Below are positions 1 through 8,539 of a stretch of DNA of 64,000 bases, in pieces. How positions within the stretch are numbered: position 1 is the first letter of the stretch; each line of letters starts with the position of its first letter. The notes beneath the pieces are model-generated. The model made no database searches, was not told the origin of the DNA, and saw only the letters and a program-made list of their open reading frames with translations. The position numbers and the translations under genes were made by a program. Source of the stretch: Brachybacterium vulturis (GTDB taxonomy: Bacteria > Actinomycetota > Actinomycetes > Actinomycetales > Dermabacteraceae); contig NZ_CP023563.1 in assembly GCF_002407185.1 (NCBI RefSeq), positions 3,348,001 to 3,412,000 on the forward strand. Reading direction: 5' to 3'.

Positions 1-264
1 GATCCGCCCCCGCAGCTTCTCGGCGACCCCTTCGCCGCTCTCCAGGAGCACGCCGATGATCGCGGACTCCTTGGTGGTCCAGTGGTTGAAGAAGGTGCGG
101 GTGGAGACCCCGGCACGCTGGGCGATGGCCTCGACCGTGACGCCGCTGAGCCCGTTCTCGTGGACGAGCTCGAGGGCGGCGCGATGCATGGCGATGCGGG
201 ACTGGCGCTTCTTCAGCGCCCGCAGCCCCAAGGCCTGATCGGGCGTGGTCATCTCCTCGTTCAC
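1..264 (-). CDS. TetR/AcrR family regulator, N-terminal part (cut by window start)
   Basis: About 88 residues are visible before the window edge. They carry a TetR-type helix-turn-helix: AIAQRAGVSTRTFFNHW followed by a TKESAI stretch, the usual DNA-binding end of this family. The ligand-binding domain lies outside the window, so the effector and targets are unknown. I chose the GTG at 264 because TACGAT sits exactly 6 nt upstream, matching the leaderless pattern seen at many genes here. An in-frame ATG at 252 is the alternative, with a GAGGAG directly abutting it. An inverted repeat at 297-319 in the gap to the divergent acetyltransferase gene could be its operator. Confidence 0.85.
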   Translation of the reverse strand, partial: MNEEMTTPDQALGLRALKKRQSRIAMHRAALELVHENGLSGVTVEAIAQRAGVSTRTFFNHWTTKESAIIGVLLESGEGVAEKLRGRI

Positions 265-296
265 CGGACCATCGTAGGCCCGGCACAGCACAGCTT

Positions 297-319
297 CTGC
301 ACTCAGTGAAATAGTGCAG
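297..319. promoter_or_regulatory. Inverted repeat, possible TetR operator
   Basis: CTGCACT and AGTGCAG form perfect 7-bp arms separated by 9 bp. The repeat lies between the tetR start and the divergent GNAT gene and overlaps the region where the tetR -35 should be. That is a typical place for a TetR autoregulatory site. Binding is inferred only. Confidence 0.4.
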
Positions 320-526
320 TGGATGCAACAGTTGGCGCGCAGGACTCGGTCGAGGTCTGCTGTCGAGCCGCAGCCGCCGAACGCCCGGCACCGGCCACCA
401 CCGCGCGCCCCGACCCCGCAGGAGCCGTACCCGCACACCGGCCCGATCCCGGTGAGCGGTCGGGAGCAGCTCGAGGGCACCGGAGCCGTACCGCGGTTCG
501 GGACCGAATCATGAAAAGATGGGCAG

Positions 527-1621
527 ATGCTGCTGACCGATCACTTCCCGCCCACGATGCCCGCGGCCCTGGAGGGTCGACTGACCACCCGGGTGCCGAT
601 CGAGGCGGACGTCCCGGCGGTCGTCGCGCTGGTCACCGCGGACATCCGCCGTCACACGCCGGACGGAGCCGCCGATGAGGCCGGCATGCGCTCACGGATG
701 GTGGGGCTGAAGTCCTGGGCCCGCCGGGAAGTGGTGGTGGTGCCGACGGCCGCCGACGGCTCCCCCTCCCTCGACCAGCCCCCGGTCGCCTGGATCGCCG
801 TCGAGGATCGGGCCACCGGTCGCACCAACGTCCAGTTCGTGCTCGACCAGGACTGCCCCGAGCGCGATGCTCTGGCCGCCGCCCTGCTGGACTGGGCGGT
901 CGAGGTGGGCGGCTCCTTCGCCCGGGCACGCGGGGTCGAGACCACCCAGCTGGACGCCGACGCGAACGAGCTGGACACCGATCGGGCGCGGCTGCTGGAG
1001 GCGGCGGGCTACGAGAGGGTCCGCACCTGGCTGCACATGCGGCGGCCCGTCGATCCTGGAGAGCTCGCGGAGCTGCCCGCACCCCGCGAGGGCACCCGCG
1101 TGCGGCAGGTCCACCGCCACGAGTCCGGCCTGCCGGTCGCCCAGGACGTGCGCACCGTGCACCGGATGCTCGAGGAGTCCTTCGCCGACCACTTCAACTC
1201 CTACCGCGAGTCCTTCGCCGAGTTCGTCCAGCGGCTCATCGAGAACCCGGACGAGGCGGGCTGGGACCACTGGTGGATCGCCGAGATCGATCGCGACGGG
1301 ACCTGGCTCCCCGCCGGCGGGCTGGTCGCTGCCGTCGTCCCCGCGACGGCCGCCCGTGGCGAGGGCACCTACCTGGAGTACCTCGGGGTGCACCGCTCCG
1401 CCCGCGGCCACGGCATCGCGAAGGCGCTGCTGAACGCCTCGCTCCAGGACGCCGCCGAACGGGGCCGCACGCACGTCGAGCTCGAGGTCGACGACGACTC
1501 CCCCACCGGCGCCGACGGCCTCTACGCCGCGATGGGCTGGGCGACCTACGAGCGCACCCGATCCTGGCACTCCTCGGCCCCCACGCACCCCTCCCGCCTG
1601 CTCGAGCCGCCGACGGCCTGA
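527..1621 (+). CDS. Tandem GNAT-domain N-acetyltransferase
   Basis: A 364-residue protein that looks like two GNAT folds in tandem. The C-terminal one is clear: an acetyl-CoA binding motif A is visible around residues 286-302 (VHRSARGHGIAKALL, R-x-x-G-x-G/A type), followed by LYAAMGWATYERT, a common GNAT end motif. The N-terminal half (residues 10-160) is more diverged and may be non-catalytic. The two-domain layout and size recall mycothiol-synthase-like actinobacterial acetyltransferases, but nothing here identifies the substrate. The start at 527 has AAAGAT ending 6 nt upstream and no Shine-Dalgarno, so it may be leaderless. The gene is divergent from the tetR fragment. Confidence 0.85.
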   Translation: MLLTDHFPPTMPAALEGRLTTRVPIEADVPAVVALVTADIRRHTPDGAADEAGMRSRMVGLKSWARREVVVVPTAADGSPSLDQPPVAWIAVEDRATGRTNVQFVLDQDCPERDALAAALLDWAVEVGGSFARARGVETTQLDADANELDTDRARLLEAAGYERVRTWLHMRRPVDPGELAELPAPREGTRVRQVHRHESGLPVAQDVRTVHRMLEESFADHFNSYRESFAEFVQRLIENPDEAGWDHWWIAEIDRDGTWLPAGGLVAAVVPATAARGEGTYLEYLGVHRSARGHGIAKALLNASLQDAAERGRTHVELEVDDDSPTGADGLYAAMGWATYERTRSWHSSAPTHPSRLLEPPTA

Positions 1622-1644
1622 GCCGGCCCTGCACCGCGCAGCGC

Positions 1645-1899
1645 TCAGCCGGAGCGGGCGTCGCGGCGGCGCAGCCATCGCCAGATCCGCAACGGGAACA
1701 TGCCCAGCAAGGGGGCGCGCTCTCCGAGCCCGGCGTCACCCCGCCGGTCGAAGGCCGCAGCGAACTGCTGCGCCTCCGCCGCGGTGGCGTAGACCTTCTC
1801 GCCGCCCTCGCCGCAGCCGCGCTCGCACTCCCAGCGCATGACGGGGCCGTCGGCGCGGAAGGCGGGGCGGTGGCCGAAGACCCGACATCCCACGGGCAT
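1645..1899 (-). CDS. Small conserved-type hypothetical protein (84 aa)
   Basis: An 84-residue protein whose ATG overlaps the stop codon of the upstream MFS gene (TGATG), so it is translationally coupled. It has a CRVFGH start, a WECERGCGEGG segment with two cysteines three residues apart, and an arginine-rich tail. The short CxxxC plus conserved Trp suggests a small metal-binding or structural fold of the kind often seen in actinobacterial genomes. I do not recognise a function. The coding call rests on the coupling and on strong GC3 bias. Confidence 0.7.
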   Translation of the reverse strand: MPVGCRVFGHRPAFRADGPVMRWECERGCGEGGEKVYATAAEAQQFAAAFDRRGDAGLGERAPLLGMFPLRIWRWLRRRDARSG

Positions 1900-3428
1900 C
1901 AGGTGAGCTCCTGCGCCGGACCCGGGCCGCCACCATTGCGACCGGAGGACCCGTCGGCGCTGTCGCCGTCACCGTCGGTGCCCTCGGCCTCCTCAGCGGT
2001 CAGCGGGGTGGCGAGGTCCTCGAGCTTCTGGCCCTCCGCCCTGACCCCGAGGAACAGCTCGGCCAGGCCGCCCAGGGACATCACGGCCGCCGCGATGAGG
2101 AAGCCCACTGCCACGGGCATCCTCTCCCCGGTCCCGATGAGGGTGCCGAACAGCAGCGGACCGGCGATGCCGCCGACTGCCGTGCCGACCGCGTAGAAGA
2201 AGGCGATCGCGAGCGCCCGGGTCTCCATCGGGAAGATCTCGCTCGCCGTGAGATACGCGGCGCTGGCCCCGGAGGAGGCCAGGAAGAAGGTCACCACCAG
2301 CAGGATCATGAATGCTGTGAGTCCACCGGTCTCACTGAGGAAGACCCATGCCAGCGGCAACGTCACCAGTGCGCTGCCGAGGTAGGCCAGCGTGATCATC
2401 GGCTTGCGCCCGACGGAGTCGAAGAAGTGGCCCAGGATCACCGGACCGGCGAAGTTCGACAGCGCCCAGAAGATGATGAACAGCGGGACGAGAGCCTCCC
2501 CGATGCCGTAGAAGGTGGAGAGGAGGACACCCAGGTTGAAGGTGATGCCGTTGTAGAGGAACGCCTGCCCGACGAACAGCGCCAGGCACAGCAGCGAGCG
2601 CCTGGGGTAGGTCCGGAACGCGACCTCGGCGATCTCACGGAACGGGATGGCCGTGCGCTGGCGGACGGTGAGCGAGTCCTCCGCCGGAGGCAGCTCGACG
2701 CCCTTCTCGTCCTCGATGGACTCCTCGATCCCGCGCACGATCCGCTCGGCCTCCTCCTCCTGGCCGTGGATGAACAGCCAGCGGGGGCTCTCCGGCACAT
2801 GGCGCCGGACGAGGAGCACGAGGATGCCGAGCACCGCGCCGAAGCCGAAGGCCAGACGCCAGCCCAGATCGATGGGGAACAGGGCCGTGCTGAGCAGCAC
2901 CAGCGCCAGCGCGGAGCCCGCGGCGGAGCCCAGCCAGTAGGAGCCGTTGATGACGAGGTCGACCCGGCCCCGCACCTTCGCGGGGATCAGCTCGTCGATC
3001 GCGGAGTTGATGGCCGCGTACTCACCGCCGATCCCGGCGCCGGTGAGGAAGCGGCAGAGGAAGAAGAACCAGGGAGAGAACGAGAACGCCGTCGCGACGG
3101 TCGCCACCAGGTAGAGCACGAGCGTCCACAGGAAGAGCTTCTTGCGGCCGAGCCGGTCGGTGAGCTGACCGAAGAACAGCGCACCGAGGCAGGCGCCGAC
3201 GATGTAGATGGCCCCGGCGACGCCGATCTGGGCGGCGCTGATCTCCAGCCCGCTGCCGTCCTCGGTGAGCCGCGCGGCGACGTTGCCGACCATCGTCACC
3301 TCGAGGCCGTCGAGGATCCAGACGCCGCCCAGGCCGAGCACCACCCGCCAGTGAAAACGTGACCAGGGCAGCCGGTCGAGGCGGGAGGGCACCTGGGTCG
3401 TGATGGTGCCCGTCCGAGGCTGGGACAT
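1899..3428 (-). CDS. MFS transporter, sugar-porter-like
   Basis: A 509-residue major facilitator with about 12 membrane segments. The loop 2-3 signature GQLTDRLGRKKLF (around residue 95) and the PESPRWLF motif after TM6 are the hallmarks of the sugar/metabolite porter branch. A second DSVGRKPM motif begins the C-terminal half. The C-terminal tail is acidic and glycine-rich. I chose the ATG at 3428 because GGAGG sits about 8 nt upstream; a longer in-frame ORF upstream has no such signal. Substrate unknown: aromatic acids, sugars and myo-inositol are all possible for this branch. A promoter with an overlapping palindrome lies upstream (3480-3528). Confidence 0.9.
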   Translation of the reverse strand: MSQPRTGTITTQVPSRLDRLPWSRFHWRVVLGLGGVWILDGLEVTMVGNVAARLTEDGSGLEISAAQIGVAGAIYIVGACLGALFFGQLTDRLGRKKLFLWTLVLYLVATVATAFSFSPWFFFLCRFLTGAGIGGEYAAINSAIDELIPAKVRGRVDLVINGSYWLGSAAGSALALVLLSTALFPIDLGWRLAFGFGAVLGILVLLVRRHVPESPRWLFIHGQEEEAERIVRGIEESIEDEKGVELPPAEDSLTVRQRTAIPFREIAEVAFRTYPRRSLLCLALFVGQAFLYNGITFNLGVLLSTFYGIGEALVPLFIIFWALSNFAGPVILGHFFDSVGRKPMITLAYLGSALVTLPLAWVFLSETGGLTAFMILLVVTFFLASSGASAAYLTASEIFPMETRALAIAFFYAVGTAVGGIAGPLLFGTLIGTGERMPVAVGFLIAAAVMSLGGLAELFLGVRAEGQKLEDLATPLTAEEAEGTDGDGDSADGSSGRNGGGPGPAQELT

Positions 3429-3479
3429 CGGTCTGCCCTCCTTGCGGTCGACGACGCCGCGACGGCCACCAGAGGGCCC

Positions 3480-3528
3480 CGTTGCGCAACGTCCAGGGAA
3501 CATAACCCCTCCGCCTCCGGGGCGGCAA
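3480..3528 (-). promoter_or_regulatory. Promoter with palindromic operator upstream of the MFS gene
   Basis: On the minus strand TTGCCG (3528-3523), an 18-bp spacer and TATGTT (3504-3499) form a plausible sigma-70 type promoter. The perfect 12-bp palindrome CGTTGCGCAACG (3480-3491) lies right where transcription should start, about 50 bp before the start codon, as expected for a repressor site. Confidence 0.45.
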
Positions 3529-3631
3529 GCAGTCGCCCCGCCGATCGGTCGGGGCGGGAGCCGTCAGCCGCCAGAGGGAGCCCAGCGCGCTGCGGAGACG
3601 TCCTCGGCTCCGTCGGACCGCAGCAGGGCCC

Positions 3632-4012
3632 TCACCGCCGCTTCTCGAAGCGCTCCCAGGCGGATTGCCGGGTCATGCCGAGAGCTGCCCCGATCCGCGC
3701 CCAGCTCACACCACGCTCGCGCAGCCTGCCCACCCACTCGCCAAGATGCTCCTCGACCCCGTCGCGAGCGCCGGCGATGTCGGCGATCCGGCCCAGCAGA
3801 GTGTCGTCGTCGACCTGCTGCCATTGCGGGGCCAGACGCCGGGGGTCATCGGCACCGGTCACCCCCTCGGCCTCGAACCTCTCGACGGCACCGAGCGCAC
3901 AACTCCGGCAGATCGTCGCCAGCGGGCTGTGCAGCAGAGGGCCCACTGTCGCTCGCGGCAGCAGGCAATGGCTGCACATGTCATCGGATCTCACCACGAC
4001 ATTCTTGCGCAT
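3632..4012 (-). CDS. ClpX-type zinc-finger / helix-turn-helix regulator
   Basis: A 126-residue protein with two parts. The N-terminal 40 residues hold CSHC and CRSC pairs about 20 residues apart, the C4 zinc-finger pattern of the ClpX N-domain. The C-terminal part holds VSWARIGAALGMTRQSAWERF, a plausible helix-turn-helix. There is no AAA domain, so this is not ClpX. It is divergent from an MFS gene at 4067, with only 54 bp between the starts. Those 54 bp contain three copies of one half-site (4038-4067). I infer a local regulator of the transporter and probably of itself. No strong ribosome-binding site is seen. Confidence 0.75.
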   Translation of the reverse strand: MRKNVVVRSDDMCSHCLLPRATVGPLLHSPLATICRSCALGAVERFEAEGVTGADDPRRLAPQWQQVDDDTLLGRIADIAGARDGVEEHLGEWVGRLRERGVSWARIGAALGMTRQSAWERFEKRR

Positions 4013-4037
4013 CTCGCTGGATCCCGAGGTGGCGAAC

Positions 4038-4067
4038 GTCAGGCATTGCCTGACAGACTGTCAGGCA
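4038..4067. promoter_or_regulatory. Triple half-site operator between regulator and MFS gene
   Basis: GTCAGGCA (4038-4045), its complement TGCCTGAC (4047-4054) and GTCAGGCA again (4060-4067) follow one another. The last two form a perfect 21-bp palindrome centred on A4057 (10-bp arms, TGCCTGACAG and its complement). The first two form a 17-bp palindrome centred on T4046. The site reaches the A of the MFS start codon. It is very likely a protein-binding site. Confidence 0.75.
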
Positions 4068-5311
4068 TGACCTTACGAAGCTCACCCGGGTCCCGTTCTC
4101 TCGGCTGGTTCGCCGCCACCAGCTTCAGCGAGGCGCTCGGGGACCAGATGGCGCGATCACTCGCTCCGATCATCGTCGTGAGCATGTTCGGGGCAGGGAC
4201 TGCGACCATCGGTCTCCTGCACTCTCTCGGGCTCGGGATGTTCCTGCTGCTCAGCATCCCGCTGGGCCACCTCGGGGACCGTCTCTCCCGGCCCATCACG
4301 ATGAAGACCACGAGCACCGTGCTGCGGATGGTGGTCCTCGCCCTCGCTCTGCTCGCCTGGGCCCTCGATCGGCTCGAGGGCTCTGCCGGGATCATGATCC
4401 TGCTCGGGCTGATGGCCGTGATCGGCATCGCCGACGTCGCCTTCACCACCGGGCGCGGGATCGCGGTCCCCCGCCTGGTGCCTCTCGATCAGATCCGATC
4501 CGCCATGGGCACAGTGCACACCACGGCACAGATCGGGACGGTCCTGGCCCCGCTGGCGCTCACTGCGCTGCTCGCCGTCGCCGTCCCGCCTCTGGCGTGG
4601 GTCGCCGTGATCCTCGCCTACCTGATGTCGGTCCTCTCGCAAGGGAGGTACCGAGGGATCGATATCCCGGCCGGCGACTCCTCGGGGCAGCGCAGAGGGC
4701 GACGAGTCCCCCTCAAGGACGGCATCTCCCATCTCCTCTCCGAGCCCACCCTGCGCCGGGTCACTGCCTCGAGCGCCTTGTACAACGCCGCGGTGATGGC
4801 CGCCAACACGCTGCTGCCCGTCATCGCCCTGACCGAGCTGGGCCTCTCCCCCGCCGCATTCGCCGCGATCGGCGGGGCGGGAGCGGTCGCCGGAGTCATC
4901 GGTGCCGCCTCCGCGTCGCGGATCACGGCGCGCCACGGACTGCGCCGGGTGCGCATCGGCGCCGCGCTCGCTGCGGGCTCCGGGGTGCTGCTGGTCCTGC
5001 TCCTCACCGTCCGTGACGGGCTCCTCCCGGGACCGGCGGTGCTCTGGCTCGGAGCCTTCTCCGCGGTCTCCGGGGTCTGCACCTCGGTCTCCGCCGTCGC
5101 CGGCGCAGACCTCATCGCGCGCTTCACCCCTGGTGAGAAGCTCGGCGCGGTCGCCGGCGCCCAGCGCACGGCGACGATGGGCATCATGCCCGTGAGCGCG
5201 CTGCTGATCGGGCTCCTCGGAACGCTGCTGGGCACCACGCTCGCGACCTCGGTGTGGCTCGGGCTGACCCTCGCCGCGGCGGTGCCGTGCTTCCGGCTGC
5301 CTACGAGGTGA
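4067..5311 (+). CDS. MFS transporter
   Basis: A 414-residue hydrophobic protein with about 12 membrane segments and a loop 2-3 motif GHLGDRLSRP, as in the drug/antibiotic-efflux type of MFS proteins. The start at ATG 4067 begins with TLRSSPGSRSLGWFAATSFSEALGDQ, a typical N-terminus before TM1. A longer in-frame reading upstream overlaps the divergent regulator and is not credible. There is no Shine-Dalgarno, and the operator palindrome ends on the start codon, so the mRNA is probably leaderless or the true start is slightly further in. Efflux of a small molecule sensed by the neighbouring zinc-finger regulator is an inference. Confidence 0.85.
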   Translation: MTLRSSPGSRSLGWFAATSFSEALGDQMARSLAPIIVVSMFGAGTATIGLLHSLGLGMFLLLSIPLGHLGDRLSRPITMKTTSTVLRMVVLALALLAWALDRLEGSAGIMILLGLMAVIGIADVAFTTGRGIAVPRLVPLDQIRSAMGTVHTTAQIGTVLAPLALTALLAVAVPPLAWVAVILAYLMSVLSQGRYRGIDIPAGDSSGQRRGRRVPLKDGISHLLSEPTLRRVTASSALYNAAVMAANTLLPVIALTELGLSPAAFAAIGGAGAVAGVIGAASASRITARHGLRRVRIGAALAAGSGVLLVLLLTVRDGLLPGPAVLWLGAFSAVSGVCTSVSAVAGADLIARFTPGEKLGAVAGAQRTATMGIMPVSALLIGLLGTLLGTTLATSVWLGLTLAAAVPCFRLPTR

Positions 5312-5343
5312 TCCACCCGGGCCATCACCGCGCCGGGCACGGT

Positions 5344-5399
5344 CGAGTCGTGAGTTCCGCGGCCCATGACGCTGCGCAGGCCGCACTTCTCACGACTCG
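5344..5399. repeat. Long imperfect hairpin after the MFS gene
   Basis: CGAGTCGTGAG (5344-5354) pairs perfectly with CTCACGACTCG (5389-5399), and an inner GCGGCC/GGCCGC pair extends the stem. It lies between convergent genes and could be a terminator or an extragenic palindrome. There is no T-run. Confidence 0.5.
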
Positions 5400-5437
5400 G
5401 GGCGAGAGGGCACGGCAGCACCCGTGCCCGGGCAGCA

Positions 5438-5480
5438 CAGCGCCCCGCGACCGGATCCGGCGGATCGGTGCGGGGCGCTG
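5438..5480. terminator. Bidirectional terminator hairpin, MFS / guaA
   Basis: CAGCGCCCCGC (5438-5448) and GCGGGGCGCTG (5470-5480) form a perfect 11-bp stem, with further ACCG/CGGT pairing inside. It sits between convergent genes just before the guaA stop side. It lacks a U-tract, as is usual for actinobacterial terminators. Confidence 0.6.
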
Positions 5481-5501
5481 GCGCCAGGGCTCAGCGGGAG
5501 C

Positions 5502-7091
5502 TCACTCCCACTCGATGGTGCCCGGGGGCTTGCTGGTGATGTCGAGGGTGACGCGGTTGATCTCGCTGACCTCGTTGGTGATGCGGGTGGAGATCCGCGA
5601 GAGCACATCGAAGGGGACCTTGGCCCAGTCGGCGGTCATCGCGTCGTCGCTGGTGACGGGGCGCAGCACCACGGGGTGGCCGTAGGTGCGGCCGTCGCCC
5701 TGCACGCCCACGGAGCGCACGTCGGCCAGCAGCACCACGGGGCACTGCCAGATGGTGCGGTCCAGTCCCGCGGCGGTGAGCTCGGCGCGGGCGATCGCAT
5801 CGGCCGCGCGCAGGATGTCCAGGCGCTCCTTGGTGACCTCGCCGATGATGCGGATGCCCAGACCGGGCCCGGGGAAGGGCTGGCGCCAGACGATCTCCTC
5901 GGGCAGTCCCAGCTGGGAGCCGACAGCGCGCACCTCGTCCTTGAACAGGGCGCGCAGCGGCTCGACCAGCTCGAAGGAGAGGTCCTCGGGCAGGCCGCCC
6001 ACGTTGTGGTGGCTCTTGATGTTCGCGGCGCCCTCGCCGCCGCCGGACTCGACGACGTCCGGGTACAGGGTGCCCTGGACGAGGAAGGCCGTCGCCTCGG
6101 CGTGGTCCCCCTCGACCACGCCCTGCTCCCGCAGGATGTCCGCCTGGGCCTGCTCGAAGGTGCGGATGAACTCGCGACCGATGATCTTGCGCTTGGTCTC
6201 GGGATCGGTGACCCCGGCGAGCGCGTCGAGGAACTGCTGCTCGGCGTCGACCATGACCAGCTTCGCGCCGCCGGTGGACGCGCCGAAGGCCTGTTCGATC
6301 TGCTCGGACTCGTCCTGGCGCATGAGGCCGTGGTTCACGTACACGCAGGTGAGACGGTCACCGATGGCGCGCTGCACCAGAGCGGCGGCGACGGCGGAGT
6401 CCACGCCGCCGGAGAGGCCGCAGATCGCGGAGCCCTCGCCCACCTGGGCGCGGATCCGCTCGAGCTGCTCCTCGATGACGCCTCCGGTGGTCCAGGTCGG
6501 CTCGATGCCGGCGCCGCGCACGAGGAAGTTCTCCAGCACCTCCTGACCGCGGTCGGAATGGCCGACCTCGGGGTGCCACTGCACGCCGTAGAGGCGCTTC
6601 TCGGTGTTCTCGAAGGCCGCGACGGGACTGCCGGACGAGGTGGCGACCACCTCGAACCCGGCGGGGGCGGCGGTCACGGAGTCGCCGTGGCTCATCCACA
6701 CGTTCTGCTCCGTGTCCTGCGCGGCGAGCAGCTGCGAGCTGCCGTCGATGCTCTCCAGACGGGTCGCGCCGTACTCGCGCACCCCGGTCGGGGCGACGGT
6801 GCCGTCCAGCGCCGCGGCCATCGACTGGAAGCCGTAGCAGAGCCCGAGCACGGGCACTCCGGCCTCCAGCAGCGCCGGGTCCAGGCGCGGGGCGCCCTGG
6901 GCGTAGACGGAGCTGGGTCCGCCGGAGAGGATGATCGCTCTGGGCTGCTTGGCGAGGATCTGCTCGGTCGTCAGCGAGTGCGGGACGACCTCCGAGTAGA
7001 CCTGGGCCTCACGGACCCGGCGGGCGATGAGCTGTGCGTACTGGGCGCCGAAGTCGACGACGAGGACGGGGCGCTGGTCGGTGTCGTTCAC
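5502..7091 (-). CDS. guaA: GMP synthase (glutamine-hydrolysing)
   Basis: GuaA converts XMP to GMP using ATP and glutamine, the last step of guanine nucleotide synthesis, in the cytosol. The 529-residue length fits the family. The N-terminal class I amidotransferase has the nucleophile in GLCYGFQS (Cys about 85) and the catalytic His in [11 protein letters not shown]. The PP-loop SGGVDS of the ATP-pyrophosphatase domain follows, and the C-terminal dimerisation domain ends IEWE. I chose the GTG at 7091: TAGACT (7104-7099) ends 7 nt upstream, giving a leaderless start, and [15 protein letters not shown] is the expected N-terminus. guaB3 and guaB lie 9-13 kb away. Confidence 0.97.
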   Translation of the reverse strand: MNDTDQRPVLVVDFGAQYAQLIARRVREAQVYSEVVPHSLTTEQILAKQPRAIILSGGPSSVYAQGAPRLDPALLEAGVPVLGLCYGFQSMAAALDGTVAPTGVREYGATRLESIDGSSQLLAAQDTEQNVWMSHGDSVTAAPAGFEVVATSSGSPVAAFENTEKRLYGVQWHPEVGHSDRGQEVLENFLVRGAGIEPTWTTGGVIEEQLERIRAQVGEGSAICGLSGGVDSAVAAALVQRAIGDRLTCVYVNHGLMRQDESEQIEQAFGASTGGAKLVMVDAEQQFLDALAGVTDPETKRKIIGREFIRTFEQAQADILREQGVVEGDHAEATAFLVQGTLYPDVVESGGGEGAANIKSHHNVGGLPEDLSFELVEPLRALFKDEVRAVGSQLGLPEEIVWRQPFPGPGLGIRIIGEVTKERLDILRAADAIARAELTAAGLDRTIWQCPVVLLADVRSVGVQGDGRTYGHPVVLRPVTSDDAMTADWAKVPFDVLSRISTRITNEVSEINRVTLDITSKPPGTIEWE

Positions 7092-7178
7092 CCGAGAGAG
7101 TCTACGTGCGAGCGCTCCGCTCGGGCGCGGGAGTCCGCCCACCGCGAGCGCAATCCTCGTCACGCTCGCCGGCCGGGC

Positions 7179-7598
7179 TCACTCCCCACCCGGAGCTCCG
7201 GCGCGGGCATCGTCCTGCAGGGTGGGTCGACGGGTGAGGTCGGACTCGACCCGCTGGTGGGTCCAGCGCTCCCCGAAGAACGACAGCACCGGGACGATGC
7301 CGAAGAACATCAGCAGCAGCATCCGCGGCAGGCCCCAGCGCATCTTCATCCACAGGTCGAAGCCGAGGACCACGTAGATCATGTAGATCAGGCCGTGGAT
7401 CGGGGACCAGACGGAGGAGACCTGGTCCCAGAACGGGGAGACCGAGGAGAACCAGGTGTCGCCGCCGAAGACGACGTAGCGCATCGTCATGATGCCCACC
7501 AGCACCAGCAGGGCGATGCCCTCCACGAAGGAGGCCACGCGGAAACGGGCGAAGGCGGTCCTGCAGGCGACTTCGTCGAGGGGGCGGGGAGCGGGCAC
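7179..7598 (-). CDS. DUF3817 membrane protein
   Basis: A 139-residue integral membrane protein with about three hydrophobic segments. The opening FRVASFVEGIALLVLVGIMT and the HGLIYMIYVVLGFDLW segment are characteristic of the DUF3817 (YdzA-like) family. Function is unknown. The gene is 3 bp downstream of the SURF1 gene, so the two are probably cotranscribed. The pairing suggests a link to respiratory membrane biogenesis, but that is only association. Confidence 0.85.
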   Translation of the reverse strand: MPAPRPLDEVACRTAFARFRVASFVEGIALLVLVGIMTMRYVVFGGDTWFSSVSPFWDQVSSVWSPIHGLIYMIYVVLGFDLWMKMRWGLPRMLLLMFFGIVPVLSFFGERWTHQRVESDLTRRPTLQDDARAGAPGGE

Positions 7599-7601
7599 GG
7601 G

Positions 7602-8447
7602 TCACACGTCCTTGTCAGAGGGAGGGGCGGTCGTCGTCACGACGGCCGGTGAGCGGGTGGGGAGGGAGTCGTCCTCGCCGAGCAGCTTCTGCATCGCCTC
7701 GCGACGGTCGGCGACCTCGTCGAGATGCGTCGCCCGCACGGAGCGCCACCACAGGAAGAGGAAGAAGCCGCCGAAGGCGACCCACTGGAAGGAGTAGCCG
7801 ATGTTCTGCCAGTTCAGGCCGCGCGAGAAATCGGACTCCGCCTCGGGCAGCGTCCGCAGCGTCCCGGACGGCTCGGCGAGGGAGACGTAGCCGGAGTACA
7901 TCGGCGATCCCCATTCGTTGACCAGCATCGGGGTCGCGATCTCGGGCGCCACTCCCCCGTCCACACCGCCGGAGGCCGCTTCGCTGGCTTCCAGCTGGCC
8001 GGAGATCTCGATCTCGCCCTGCGGGGCCGCGGGGACGAGTGCGGGGGTGATGCGGCCGTCGGCGTCGGTGACCTCCGCAGCGGGGAGCCAGCCACGGGCC
8101 ACGGGCAGGCGGGCCCGGGTGCCGTCGCCCTGGTCCACCAGCAGGGAGGAGATCACGAGCACGGCCGGAGTGCCGCCGATGTTCCGTCCGGGCACGATGA
8201 CCTGCTCACCGGGCACGAAGCTGCCGGTCACGGTGACGATCTCCCCCGCTATCTCGTTGGTGACCGGATCTCCCACCGCGAGCACGCCGCGGAGGTCGCC
8301 CAGCTGCGCGGGTTCGGCGGCCTGGTCGGTGATGACCTGGTGCGCACGGTCCCACTGCCAAGTGGCCAGCAGCCCGCACACGAGGGTCGCCACGATCATC
8401 AGGGCGAGCATCCCCAGGAAGCGGGGACGGAGGGCGACGCGGAGCAT
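7602..8447 (-). CDS. SURF1-family cytochrome oxidase assembly protein
   Basis: A 281-residue protein with one membrane segment near the N-terminus (residues 10-30, after LRPRFLGM) and one near residues 220-240, enclosing an extracytoplasmic domain. This is the SURF1 topology. The WQWDRA motif after TM1 and the NIGYSFQWVAFGGFFLFLWW segment before the tail are family hallmarks. SURF1 proteins help haem a insertion or assembly of aa3-type terminal oxidase. The start at 8447 has TACCAT (8459-8454) ending 6 nt upstream, a leaderless arrangement. Confidence 0.9.
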   Translation of the reverse strand: MLRVALRPRFLGMLALMIVATLVCGLLATWQWDRAHQVITDQAAEPAQLGDLRGVLAVGDPVTNEIAGEIVTVTGSFVPGEQVIVPGRNIGGTPAVLVISSLLVDQGDGTRARLPVARGWLPAAEVTDADGRITPALVPAAPQGEIEISGQLEASEAASGGVDGGVAPEIATPMLVNEWGSPMYSGYVSLAEPSGTLRTLPEAESDFSRGLNWQNIGYSFQWVAFGGFFLFLWWRSVRATHLDEVADRREAMQKLLGEDDSLPTRSPAVVTTTAPPSDKDV

Positions 8448-8539
8448 GGGCCCATGGTACGAGCCGCTGCTGGGACGGACCCTGAGCAGCGACGTCTCTC
8501 ACATCGCGCTGCGCGGGCCCGGCCCGCCGTGCGGGGTCC

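Noticed and set aside
3665..4066. 134-residue N-terminal extension of the second MFS protein
   Set aside because: It overlaps the divergent zinc-finger regulator and has no membrane or MFS character. The ATG at 4067 is a better start.
5424..7652. A 742-codon plus-strand open frame opposite guaA
   Set aside because: Shadow of guaA and its neighbour in the complementary frame; no protein motifs and repetitive composition.
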